Assembly: GCA_045536365.1 (NCBI GenBank)
Contig: JAZSNL010000024.1
Span: 12,401-76,400, forward strand
Length of the DNA stretch: 64,000 nucleotides
Direction of reading: 5' to 3'
DNA from: JAZSNL01 sp045536365
GTDB lineage: Bacteria > Bacillota_I > Bacilli_A > ML615J-28 > CAG-313
The notes under the pieces: model-generated
What the model saw: only the letters and a program-made list of their open reading frames with translations
Told to the model about the DNA's origin: nothing
Databases searched by the model: none
Made by a program: the position numbers and the translations under genes
Shown: positions 43,118-52,001 of the stretch, piece by piece
How positions within the stretch are numbered: the stretch's first letter is position 1
Layout: each line of letters begins with the position of its first letter

Positions 43118-44740
43118 ATGAGTGAATCTATATTAAACGAATTACGTGAAAGAGATAATAATCAGTATATATATTTTGTAAGAGGATTAAGTATAATTGA
43201 ACGTTTAAATGAAAACTTATTCGAAGCGTATTTTGTTGGTGGGGTTGTTAGAGATTTACTATTAAAATTACCTTTTAATGATATTGATATTGCAACTTCT
43301 GCAACACCAGAACAAGTTAAAAATCTATTTCCAGAAGTAGATATGAAATTTGCAGAATACGGAAGTGTTACTTTAAGAGAAGGACCAATGGTATTTGAAA
43401 TAACTACTTTCAGAACTGAAAAATATCGAAGAAGTAGAAAATTAGAAAAAGTTCATTATTCAAAACTATTATCATCTGATATTATTAGAAGAGATTACAC
43501 TGTTAATGCATTAGCATTCCCAAGAAATCTTCAATTAATTGATTTTGTGGGTGGAGAAAAAGACTTAAAAAAGAAAAAAGTTAGGATAATTGGAAAAGGC
43601 ACAAAAAGATATCAAGAAGATCCACTTCGTATATTTAGAGGACTACATTTAGTTGCAAAATATGATTTTAATTTAACATTTAAAACTTCTTTTGCAATGA
43701 AACATAGTTCATCTACTATAACAGAAATATCAAATTATCATTTAACAACTGAACTTCATAAAATATTAATTTCTAAACACTTTTTAAAAGCCTTTAATTA
43801 TATTGATGAATTAAATTTATTCAAATATAAACCTGTTTATAGTAAATGGACAAAACAAATTCTTACTAAAGGTAAAAAATTAAAAGTATTAGATAAATTT
43901 ACTTTATTATATTTAAATAATGATGGAAATATTGAAGAAAATACAGGATTTGATCATAAAAGTTTAACAACAATGAAAGAATCAATTCAAGCAGCTAACT
44001 CTATCGCATGTGATCCAGTTACACCAATGTTTGTATTTACACATGGCCTTGAAAAAAGTTTATTATATGATCAATTAAATTATATCTATTTGCCTAAATA
44101 TAAAAAACAAGCTAGACTAATAAAAAAATACTATAAAAAATTACCAATTAAATCTCCAAAAGAATTAAAAATAATTCCAACTGAGATTATTGAAATTCTA
44201 GGAAAAGAAAAAAGTTATTTAATAAAAGATATTATTGAAGAACTAATTGAATTAGTAGTTACAAACCAACTACTAAATAGTAAAGAAGAACTACGCCAAG
44301 CTGTTTTCCAAATTGTAAATAGAAAAACTACACAAGATTTACAAGAACCAGAAAAAATAAAAGAAGAAACTCTACAACAAAATACTGAAGAATTACAAGA
44401 AGTTGATTCTGTCGAAGATATTTATTATGATCTACCTGATGATGCGGTGAACGATGAATATTTAGAAGAAGAAAATTATGATTATGATGACATAACTTTC
44501 GAAGAAGAAATAGTTACACCAAAAGAAGAATTATCAGAAGAAGAAAAAAAATTATTAGTTGATTTTGAAAATGATTGTGATCTTTTATATAATATTTATA
44601 AAGAAGGATTAAACAACTTTGAACATCTTTCATTTGAAGAACAAATTGCAATTGAAAAAAGAATAAGAGAACAAGTAAAAGATACAGTATTAAAAGGAAA
44701 CCCTAAATATCGTATTTTAAAAGAAAGAGGAATTCTATGA
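43118..44740 (+). CDS. cca: CCA-adding tRNA nucleotidyltransferase with acidic C-terminal extension
   Basis: A 540-aa class II nucleotidyltransferase that builds or repairs tRNA CCA ends. The head domain has VGGVVRDLLL (about 35-44), the catalytic DIDIAT, RRDYTVNALAF and EDPLRIFRGL, all expected. Residues beyond about 400 are unusual: a Gln/Glu-rich linker, then strongly acidic segments such as YLEEENYDYDDITFEEE, ending in a helical part. Bacillus CCA enzymes stop near 397 aa. An ATG at 43100 lies before the AAAGGAGG site, so 43118 is the start. The stop is TGA and overlaps yhaM (ATGA). Confidence 0.88.
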   Translation: MSESILNELRERDNNQYIYFVRGLSIIERLNENLFEAYFVGGVVRDLLLKLPFNDIDIATSATPEQVKNLFPEVDMKFAEYGSVTLREGPMVFEITTFRTEKYRRSRKLEKVHYSKLLSSDIIRRDYTVNALAFPRNLQLIDFVGGEKDLKKKKVRIIGKGTKRYQEDPLRIFRGLHLVAKYDFNLTFKTSFAMKHSSSTITEISNYHLTTELHKILISKHFLKAFNYIDELNLFKYKPVYSKWTKQILTKGKKLKVLDKFTLLYLNNDGNIEENTGFDHKSLTTMKESIQAANSIACDPVTPMFVFTHGLEKSLLYDQLNYIYLPKYKKQARLIKKYYKKLPIKSPKELKIIPTEIIEILGKEKSYLIKDIIEELIELVVTNQLLNSKEELRQAVFQIVNRKTTQDLQEPEKIKEETLQQNTEELQEVDSVEDIYYDLPDDAVNDEYLEEENYDYDDITFEEEIVTPKEELSEEEKKLLVDFENDCDLLYNIYKEGLNNFEHLSFEEQIAIEKRIREQVKDTVLKGNPKYRILKERGIL

Positions 44741-45672
44741 GAAAATTCAAAGAAATGAAAATAGGAGAAGACGTTAGTTTTTTCGCAGTAGTAGAAGCAT
44801 TACAAAAAAGATATACTCCTAATAAAAGTGCTTACTATAGTATATCTTTATCAGATGGTGAATCTACAACCGACGCAAGAGTATGGGATACTGCATTAAT
44901 TGAAGGAAATAATGTTACAACAGGAAAAGTATATCATTTTACAGCTCATATCAATGAATACGCCTCTAAGAAACAATTTGTTATTAATGCGGTAAGAGAA
45001 GTGCTAGAAGGAGAAGTTGATATGAAACAATTTATTAAATCAGCCCCTTTAACAGAAGAAAATCTTCGTACAGGTATTAAAGAATATATTAAGAAAATAG
45101 AAAATGAAATACTAAGAAAACTAGTAATTCATATTATTAATACAATTTCAAAAGAATACTTTACATATCCAGGAGCAATGTCAATGCATCATAATTATGC
45201 ATCAGGTCTTGCATATCATACATATTCAATGTTAAGACTTGCAGAAAAATTATTAGAAATATATCCAGGTATGAATAGTGATTTATTATATTCAGGTGTA
45301 TTACTACATGATATTGGTAAAGTAAGAGAATTATCGGGTATTAATGCTCCTACATATACAGTAGAAGGTAACCTATTAGGTCATATCGTAATGGGAATTC
45401 AAATGATCAGTGTTGCGGCGGCTGAATTAAGAGTCGAAGAATCTGAAGAAGTATTAACATTGCTTCATTTAATCTCATCTCATCATGGTGAATTAGAATT
45501 TGGTAGTCCTAAAGAACCAGCAATGATGGAAGCGTATGCTCTTCATTTAGTAGATTTAACAGATTCTAAATTAGCAGCTATTTCTCCTGCTGTATCAAGA
45601 TCAGAAAAAGGACAATTAACAGAACCTATTAATAGTTTAGGGAGAAAAGGTTTATACGTCCCAAAATTATAA
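44737..45672 (+). CDS. yhaM: 3'-5' exoribonuclease YhaM
   Basis: A 311-aa nuclease with an N-terminal OB-fold (FFAVVEALQKR…DARVWD, about 15-57) and a C-terminal HD phosphohydrolase domain with SGLAYHTYSMLRLA (about 157-170), LLHDIGKVRE (about 189-198) and LISSHHGELEFG. This order is the YhaM layout, which takes part in RNA decay and possibly DNA replication in Gram-positive bacteria. Overlap with cca and shared RNA substrates suggest a tRNA/RNA-maintenance cluster. Confidence 0.92.
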   Translation: MRKFKEMKIGEDVSFFAVVEALQKRYTPNKSAYYSISLSDGESTTDARVWDTALIEGNNVTTGKVYHFTAHINEYASKKQFVINAVREVLEGEVDMKQFIKSAPLTEENLRTGIKEYIKKIENEILRKLVIHIINTISKEYFTYPGAMSMHHNYASGLAYHTYSMLRLAEKLLEIYPGMNSDLLYSGVLLHDIGKVRELSGINAPTYTVEGNLLGHIVMGIQMISVAAAELRVEESEEVLTLLHLISSHHGELEFGSPKEPAMMEAYALHLVDLTDSKLAAISPAVSRSEKGQLTEPINSLGRKGLYVPKL

Positions 45673-45676
45673 TAAA

Positions 45677-45706
45677 AAAAGATGTCAACATTGTTGACAT
45701 CTTTTA
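45677..45706. terminator. bidirectional terminator between yhaM and the 45711 gene
   Basis: AAAAGATGTCAA pairs with TTGACATCTTTT around a five-base loop, flanked by A and T runs. Confidence 0.86.
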
Positions 45707-45710
45707 TTTT

Positions 45711-48107
45711 TTATTCTTCTGTTTTTGTATAACTATTAGCAATTAATTCTTTAACTTTAGCTAAGTTATCTTCATTATTAGTAGTGAAAACAACTTTACC
45801 ATCATTAATTAATTGATCAACTTTAGTTAAACATAAATCATTAACAGCACCTTCATTTGCGATATTAGCGATTGCAACAGTGTAATAAGCTTTAATTAAA
45901 GTAATTACATCATCAGTTAAATCATCACTATCATTATCTTCTAAATAGATTTGATAATCTTCATAAGTAGGGAATGATAATTTACCATCTTTTTCACCAA
46001 CTTGAGTACGAGTAGTTGCGTTAACCATGATTAATTTATAAGCACCATCACTAGTTACAACAGCATCAACTTTATCAGCAAATTGAGTTGCAGTAATGTA
46101 TTCAACTTTACTATTAATAATAGTTCTAACACCTGGATCAAGACTTACACCTACAAATGCAGTAGAATTCTTTTCATTTGATAAATCAATAATGCTGTTC
46201 CATAATTTAGAAGCAGCTTCTTTTAATTTATCATCTTGATTAGAAGTGTAACTATAAGTAGTGTTAGACATAACAGAAACGATTAAGCCTTCTTTCTTAT
46301 ATTGACCCCAATCAGAATGAGATTCAGTAGCCATATTGTAGTATTTAACAGCGATTGCTAATTTTTCAGCTAGAGTATCATAACCTTTTAAATCTTTTGC
46401 GAAAGTATATAATTTTTCAGCTAAATCAGCTGCAGCGTTAGCAGCAGTAGAACCTTCTTCGATTTCATCAGCGATACCATTGAAATCATTATCATAATAT
46501 ACTTTTAATCCAGTAACTGTACCAGAGAAGTATTCATTATAAATACGATTCATTTCTTGTTGAACTAAGTAGTCGATACCAGCAGTTTCATCGTCTTCAG
46601 TGTTGAAATATAATTCTTCAGCAAATTTCTTTAATTCATATTCATATAATGAACTATCGATATTAGCAAGTAATTGTTTTTCTTCTAATACACCAAAGTA
46701 ATCTCTTAAGAAGTTTTCCCAACCATATTCAGTAGGGTAACCATTTTCTTCATATTCGCCAGCTAAGAATGCTTCTTTATATTCAGCAATATCTTTTTCA
46801 AAGAATTCATTGTATTTTTCAGAATCTAAAACTTCATTTGTTAAGTAGTTATAAACTGAACTTTGAGATAAGATAACATATTGTTGAGCTAATAAGGCAA
46901 CTAAGATATTACCATATCTTGCAGTTAATTCAGCAAATAATTGATCTGCTGTGATTTCATAAGTTTTACCATTGTGTTTGAATGATGCAACAACTTTTGC
47001 ATTTTCTTCTGTAGTTTCAGCAAATGCATCAAATTCTTCAACGCCTAATTCATCATAAATGCTATTATATTGGTTAACGAATGATTTTTCTAAACCTTCA
47101 TCGAAAATCTTTAATTCAGCATCATTTAATGCTTCTAAAGCTTTTGCAGCAATATAATAAGAAGATAAACTTGTTTTAATTAATTCTTCTTCAATTTCAC
47201 CTTTAACTTCTTCTAAAGTTTTTTCAGGTTCAGTAGAAGCAGTCTTTAATAATAAGTAATAACGATTACCAAATGTTAAAGGACCATTTGTATATTCACC
47301 ATCTTCAATTGAATAAGCTTTAACAGCTAATGTTGAAGATAATTTATATAAATCATCATAAGTGTAAGTAGTTGCTTCAGCAGCACCAGACATTTCTTTA
47401 AATGCTTCTTTGATTTGTTCAGCTGTTAATTCTTCGCCTGCAGTATTTTTCCAGTCGCCAAATAATTCTTCAGTATCAATTCCAGCTTCTTTCATTGTTT
47501 CTTTAGCTTCAATAACGCTATCGAATACAACAAAGATAATATCTACTGTTCCATGATAATTACTTTCATAGTAAGCTTCATAATCTTCATCAGTAACAAA
47601 TGGTTTACCAGTTTCTTCTTCATCAGCTTTTAATTCTTCTTTATAAGCTTTTAAAGCTAATTGAATTTTCTTATATTCATTACGATAATAATCTGTCCAT
47701 TCTTCTTCAGTTTCAAGACCAATAGCAGCCATATTTTTAACAAATACTTCTTTAGCTTCATCTTGTTCTTCTTGAGTTAAAGAATCTACATCAGCAGTAC
47801 CATAAATATATTCATTTAAATATTCTTTATATTCAGTTTCGTTAATTTCTACATCAGCTAAAGTAGTTTGTTCAATTAAAGTAGTAAGAGCAGTTAAACC
47901 ATAGCTTTGTAATAAACGATGATACATCATTTGATTAGTAACAGTATAATTATCAATTTTTACATATGTTTCAGTAGGATTTGAAAGTGTAGGAACTACA
48001 GAAGGATATTGATATTTACTTCCTTTACAGCTCTTACAACTTGTTACACAAAGAGCGATTACTAAAATTACAAGACAAGAAACAACTTTTTTCATAATAT
48101 TTTTCAT
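45711..48107 (-). CDS. large PrsA/SurA-like lipoprotein, putative extracellular foldase
   Basis: A 798-aa predicted lipoprotein (lipobox VTSC, Cys24). After the signal comes a SurA_N-like helical part (TYVKIDNYTVTNQMMYHRLL…YGLTALTTLIEQ, about 48-83), then VTDEDYEAYYESNYHGTVDII, which resembles the linker into a parvulin domain in PrsA. Near residue 537 GLKVYYDNDFNGIADE contains an EF-hand-like DXDXNGXXDE loop. Most of the protein aligns by eye with the larger neighbour at 48120. GGAGG lies 8 bases before the ATG. Peptidyl-prolyl isomerase activity is not shown; a chaperone for secreted proteins is the likeliest role. Confidence 0.65.
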   Translation of the reverse strand: MKNIMKKVVSCLVILVIALCVTSCKSCKGSKYQYPSVVPTLSNPTETYVKIDNYTVTNQMMYHRLLQSYGLTALTTLIEQTTLADVEINETEYKEYLNEYIYGTADVDSLTQEEQDEAKEVFVKNMAAIGLETEEEWTDYYRNEYKKIQLALKAYKEELKADEEETGKPFVTDEDYEAYYESNYHGTVDIIFVVFDSVIEAKETMKEAGIDTEELFGDWKNTAGEELTAEQIKEAFKEMSGAAEATTYTYDDLYKLSSTLAVKAYSIEDGEYTNGPLTFGNRYYLLLKTASTEPEKTLEEVKGEIEEELIKTSLSSYYIAAKALEALNDAELKIFDEGLEKSFVNQYNSIYDELGVEEFDAFAETTEENAKVVASFKHNGKTYEITADQLFAELTARYGNILVALLAQQYVILSQSSVYNYLTNEVLDSEKYNEFFEKDIAEYKEAFLAGEYEENGYPTEYGWENFLRDYFGVLEEKQLLANIDSSLYEYELKKFAEELYFNTEDDETAGIDYLVQQEMNRIYNEYFSGTVTGLKVYYDNDFNGIADEIEEGSTAANAAADLAEKLYTFAKDLKGYDTLAEKLAIAVKYYNMATESHSDWGQYKKEGLIVSVMSNTTYSYTSNQDDKLKEAASKLWNSIIDLSNEKNSTAFVGVSLDPGVRTIINSKVEYITATQFADKVDAVVTSDGAYKLIMVNATTRTQVGEKDGKLSFPTYEDYQIYLEDNDSDDLTDDVITLIKAYYTVAIANIANEGAVNDLCLTKVDQLINDGKVVFTTNNEDNLAKVKELIANSYTKTEE

Positions 48108-48119
48108 TATTTGTTCCTC

Positions 48120-51100
48120 CTATTGATTATCTGCAGAATCAGATTCAGAATCTTCAATAGAAATTTCTACTGCAAATTTGAAACGATTTGCATCATCAGT
48201 ATTTTTGAAATTAATTTCGCCATCATTGAATGCTTTTAATACATTATCATTAATTAAATCAGCTAATGCTTGAACACCAGAGAATGATTCACCTTGTTCA
48301 ATGAACCAAATTGCTTGTTCATACCATGCTTTTAATTTAGCAGATGTAGCTGTATCTAATTTATAATCTTCTTCTAATTCTAATTCTTCTAATAAAGCTT
48401 TTAATGCTTCTTCAGCTTTAGCTAATTTATCTTTACCATATTTAGTAGTAGAATCAGTCCATTCTTCAACTTCTTGGAATGCTTTGAATAATCTGATTTC
48501 ATCTTCAGTTGGTTTTTCTTCATTTGCGATACCTTTAGTTACAGCAATTACATGGTAACCATAAGTAGTAGCGAATGCTTCTTCAGAAGTTAATACAACT
48601 TCTAAGTTAGTTCCTAATTCTTTTTCTTTAATTTGTTTGTATAATTTAGCAGCTTCAGCAGAGAATTCATCAACTAATTTACCAGTTTCAGAATCAAATG
48701 TATTTTCGCTGTTGCTAGCCCAAGAATAACTTTGATTACTTTCTAATTTTAAGATTAAACCAGCTTGTTTATATTTAGCCCAGTAGTTATGATCATAGAT
48801 AGTGCTATTAGCGTTAGCAGCTTCAGCGTTGATATCAGCTTTGTTATACATATTAATTAATGTAGTCATACCTGCATTATAAGTAGTATCACAAGTTTGA
48901 TCTAAGTAAGTTAATAAGTCTTTTGCTAAATCTTTTGCAAGATCTTCATAAGTTTTACCATTTCCATCTTTGAATTCAGCTTGCCAATCAAAATCTGTAT
49001 CAGGATTTCCATCAAAGTTTCTATCAACAGAAATGATTAAGTTGTGAGCACTAATGCTGTACCATTTATCTGCTAATGCTTTCATTTCAGCTTCAACGTT
49101 TGCTTCATTATATAATGATTCAACATATGCTTGATATGCTTCAGTATAAATAGTTCCTCCAAATGATGCACTTGCAGCTAATTCTTCTTCAGTAAAAGAA
49201 CCAAAGTAATCTTTAATGAAATTTAACCATCCATATTTAGAAGGGAAGTTAGGAATAAATCCATAGTATTCTAAATAAGAATATGTGAAATAATCTAATT
49301 CGAAGTTCTTTCTTAAACCATAAACTTCGTTTTCTAAAATATCTTCGAAGTAAGCTTCGTTTTCAGCAGCGCCAGTATAAGGGTTGTAAAGTTTATTAAA
49401 ATCACTTCCTACAACTTCATAAAGTTTAACTAAACTTAATGCAGTAGAAGGACCATATTTTTCTTCTAATTCTGTAAATAATTTATCAGCACTAATAGTA
49501 ATAGTTTCACCATTTACTTCGATTGAAGCAGCATTAGTAACTGTTCTCTTCTTACTGTTTTTGAATACTGTGTAATCAGCTTCTTTTAATCCTAATGTAG
49601 TTTCATAGAATTTAGTATATTCATAATCATATAATGCTTCTAAGTAACTATCAAAGATTTGGAAGTTAGCTTCTGATCTTCTAGTATAAATCATATTAGT
49701 GATATTATTTTCAGTTAATAATTCTTCTTTTAATTTTTCAATGATTTCAGCTTCAACATCTTCTAAAGCAGGTGCTTCAGTAGTATCTAAAATAATTGCA
49801 AGAACATAGTAGCTACCAACAGAAAGTGGAGATACTGTGTATGATTTATAGAATAATTCAGGTTCAACACTAGTAGTTAATTTACCACCTGTTGCTTTTA
49901 AGTTAGAAGCTAATGTAGTATGTACATTATTTAAATCTTCTAATGTCCATTCAAATTTGAAATCGCCATCTTTTTGAGCTTCTAAGAAAGCTTCAGTAAA
50001 TTTATAATCTACATAAGTATCTGTAATTGCAACACTAATATTAGTTTTTGCAGCAGGAATTGTTAATTTATATTCAAATTCTTGTTTTGTACCATTACAA
50101 TCTAATTCAGCTTTTAATGTAACTTCTGCATCTGTTTCATGAGGTACTAATAATGTAGCTTTGTTATTAACAAATGTTGCGTTATCAGTATTTTCATTTT
50201 TCCAAGTAATTGTTACGTTAGTATTTTCAACTTCGTTTTCAATAACTGTAGGTAATAATAATGAACCTTTAGCTTTTACGTTATTTAAAGTATTAGTTAA
50301 ACTTGTAGCAGCAGCAGTTAAAGCTTCACTTGCAGTAGCAGCATTAACCTTAGTAGGTTTTAAAGTTGAAGAAGAAGGAGTAGTAAGTTTTAAAGTATAA
50401 GTGTTTTCAGATACTTCACCTTCATAAGTAACTTTAGCAGTAATTTTAATTGATTTAGTAGAAGCAACGATAGATTTTAATACTAATGTATTTCCTTCTA
50501 ATTTTAAGTATTCATTATCTTCTAATGTCCATTCAATTGTAGCTTGTGCTTTAGTAGTATTATCTTCTTTTAATACTTCTGCAGATAAAGGTAATACAGC
50601 AGATTGAGTAACAGAAGAAGTAATAGCTGTCATAGCAGTACTTAAAGCATTTTTAACTGCATGAGTAGTTTTTAAATTATTAACTATTGCAGCAACATCG
50701 CCTTCATTAATTACATTTTGTCCACCATTATAGTTTTTGTAGAATTCATTGTACATTGCAATAAATTTATCAACAACTTGTTTATTTGTAAAGAATTGAC
50801 TATCATTAACTGTAGTGTCTTTGTTGTAATCATATGCATCAGTAACCCATCCGTTTTTACTTAAAACGTTAGTTTGAGTATTGATGTTGTATCTAGCCAT
50901 CATTTTTAATGCAGCTTCTTTAGTAGTAAATGGAATGTAGAATGCAACTGAAGTACCTACGTAATTCTTTTCATAGTAATCTTCAATTTCATCTGCATCA
51001 AAGAATGTATCATAACCGTTTTCTTTACGATCTTCAAGATAACGTTTTAAATATTCTTCTTTTGCCCATTCTTCTCTTGCATATTGTAATGCATAGTAAG

Positions 51101-51581
51101 TTTTAATAACACCATTAACTGTATCTTCGTTTTTAGCTTCTTCCTCAGTTAATAAACCAGTAAGACGTAAAGATTCAATAACGTCAGCTTTAACTTCATT
51201 TAATTCTTCTTCAGTGCCTGCCCAATCGTTAAGATCTTCAACACCATATAAGCTCTTATTAATGTAAGCTTGTAAAGCATCTTTATTTTCATCTTTTAAT
51301 GCTTCTTTAACGTCATCAGCGTATAAGATGTTATCAACTAATCTTAATAGTTCAGATACACCATAAGATTGTTTTAAATATACGTATAAACGATCATTTG
51401 TAACTTCTAAATCACCGACACTAATGTAAGTTTCATTACCATTAGTAAGAGTAGGACGTTTAGAGTTACAGCTTTTTACATTAGTAACAACTAATGCGAT
51501 TAGTACAATAAGTACTATTCCGATAATAACTGGTAAGACCGCCTTAAAGACGTCTTTAACAGTCTTTGTCTTTTCACTCAT
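48120..51581 (-). CDS. giant membrane-anchored PrsA/SurA-like protein with inserted Ig-like domains
   Basis: A 1153-aa surface protein anchored by one helix (about 12-34). The SurA_N-like segment ETYISVGDLEVTNDRLYVYL (about 50-69) matches the 45711 protein. Between about 320-400 and 420-510 lie two bacterial Ig-like domains of the 'LP…ITW…VTLKAELD' pattern, absent in the paralogue. Near residue 850 HNLIISVDRNFDGNPD has an EF-hand-like loop at the place where parvulins have their first strand. The ATG at 51602 precedes the AAAGGAG site, so 51581 is the start. It is the first gene of a two-gene operon; the gap to the second is 12 bases. Confidence 0.65.
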   Translation of the reverse strand: MSEKTKTVKDVFKAVLPVIIGIVLIVLIALVVTNVKSCNSKRPTLTNGNETYISVGDLEVTNDRLYVYLKQSYGVSELLRLVDNILYADDVKEALKDENKDALQAYINKSLYGVEDLNDWAGTEEELNEVKADVIESLRLTGLLTEEEAKNEDTVNGVIKTYYALQYAREEWAKEEYLKRYLEDRKENGYDTFFDADEIEDYYEKNYVGTSVAFYIPFTTKEAALKMMARYNINTQTNVLSKNGWVTDAYDYNKDTTVNDSQFFTNKQVVDKFIAMYNEFYKNYNGGQNVINEGDVAAIVNNLKTTHAVKNALSTAMTAITSSVTQSAVLPLSAEVLKEDNTTKAQATIEWTLEDNEYLKLEGNTLVLKSIVASTKSIKITAKVTYEGEVSENTYTLKLTTPSSSTLKPTKVNAATASEALTAAATSLTNTLNNVKAKGSLLLPTVIENEVENTNVTITWKNENTDNATFVNNKATLLVPHETDAEVTLKAELDCNGTKQEFEYKLTIPAAKTNISVAITDTYVDYKFTEAFLEAQKDGDFKFEWTLEDLNNVHTTLASNLKATGGKLTTSVEPELFYKSYTVSPLSVGSYYVLAIILDTTEAPALEDVEAEIIEKLKEELLTENNITNMIYTRRSEANFQIFDSYLEALYDYEYTKFYETTLGLKEADYTVFKNSKKRTVTNAASIEVNGETITISADKLFTELEEKYGPSTALSLVKLYEVVGSDFNKLYNPYTGAAENEAYFEDILENEVYGLRKNFELDYFTYSYLEYYGFIPNFPSKYGWLNFIKDYFGSFTEEELAASASFGGTIYTEAYQAYVESLYNEANVEAEMKALADKWYSISAHNLIISVDRNFDGNPDTDFDWQAEFKDGNGKTYEDLAKDLAKDLLTYLDQTCDTTYNAGMTTLINMYNKADINAEAANANSTIYDHNYWAKYKQAGLILKLESNQSYSWASNSENTFDSETGKLVDEFSAEAAKLYKQIKEKELGTNLEVVLTSEEAFATTYGYHVIAVTKGIANEEKPTEDEIRLFKAFQEVEEWTDSTTKYGKDKLAKAEEALKALLEELELEEDYKLDTATSAKLKAWYEQAIWFIEQGESFSGVQALADLINDNVLKAFNDGEINFKNTDDANRFKFAVEISIEDSESDSADNQ

Positions 51582-51625
51582 GTTAAAATTTCTCCTTTTC
51601 ATAATATAGTTTGTGAAACATATTT

Positions 51626-51654
51626 ATAATACCAAATTTTGATAAAAAAATCAA
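51626..51654 (-). promoter_or_regulatory. SigA-type promoter of the foldase-like operon
   Basis: On the minus strand, TTGATT (51649-51654), 17-base spacer, TATTAT (51626-51631) with extended TGG. Confidence 0.7.
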
Positions 51655-51711
51655 CTAAACTATGCCTAAATTACTAATTAAAAGACATATATTTTACATA
51701 TAAAAAATTTA

Positions 51712-51731
51712 ATGTGAAATTAATGTGAAAT
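51712..51731. promoter_or_regulatory. tandem TGTGAA direct repeat, PhoP/WalR-like box
   Basis: AATGTGAAAT occurs twice, 11 bases apart. On the minus strand this reads TTCACA-N5-TTCACA, the layout of Firmicute PhoP boxes, and on the plus strand it resembles the WalR pattern apart from one base per half. It lies about 60 bases upstream of the foldase-operon -35. The rest of the 51582-51814 gap holds that promoter, the foldase leader, the CATATATAATAA motif at 51753-51764 and the yjcZ-like leader. Confidence 0.35.
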
Positions 51732-51814
51732 ATATTTTTTTCAAATATTGGGCATATATAATAACCCATTTATAAAAGTGAGCGTAATATAAACTAACAG
51801 GAAGGAGGTACGTT

Positions 51815-51907
51815 ATGAATAATCAATGTCGACATGAATATGGTTATGCATTTATCCTTGTATTATTTATTCTTTTAGTTATCATTGGCGCTTGTTGGGC
51901 ATTTTAA
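51815..51907 (+). CDS. YjcZ-family sporulation-type micropeptide, 30 aa
   Basis: Encodes 30 residues, a short polar start (MNNQCRHEYGYA) followed by the hydrophobic FILVLFILLVIIGACW. This is the YjcZ-type pattern (Gly/Tyr-rich start, then FALIVVLFILLIIVGA-like helix), found in small membrane peptides made during sporulation in Bacilli. AAGGAGGT lies 6 bases before the ATG, one of the strongest sites in the window, and a tight terminator follows, so expression of this micro-gene is convincing. Its function is unknown. Confidence 0.82.
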   Translation: MNNQCRHEYGYAFILVLFILLVIIGACWAF

Positions 51908-51917
51908 TTAATATAAT

Positions 51918-51936
51918 AAGCCTCGTTTGAGGCTTT
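51918..51936 (+). terminator. intrinsic terminator after the YjcZ-like gene
   Basis: AAGCCTC pairs with GAGGCTT around GTTT, followed by T residues. Confidence 0.87.
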
Positions 51937-51952
51937 TTATTTTAAAAAAATA

Positions 51953-51981
51953 TTGAAATATTCTAACAGATATAGTATAAT
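51953..51981 (+). promoter_or_regulatory. SigA-type promoter of the radical SAM pair
   Basis: TTGAAA (51953-51958), 17-base spacer, TATAAT (51976-51981). AGAGGT follows just before the ATG. Confidence 0.82.
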
Positions 51982-52001
51982 AATCAACAAAGAGGTATGG
52001 T

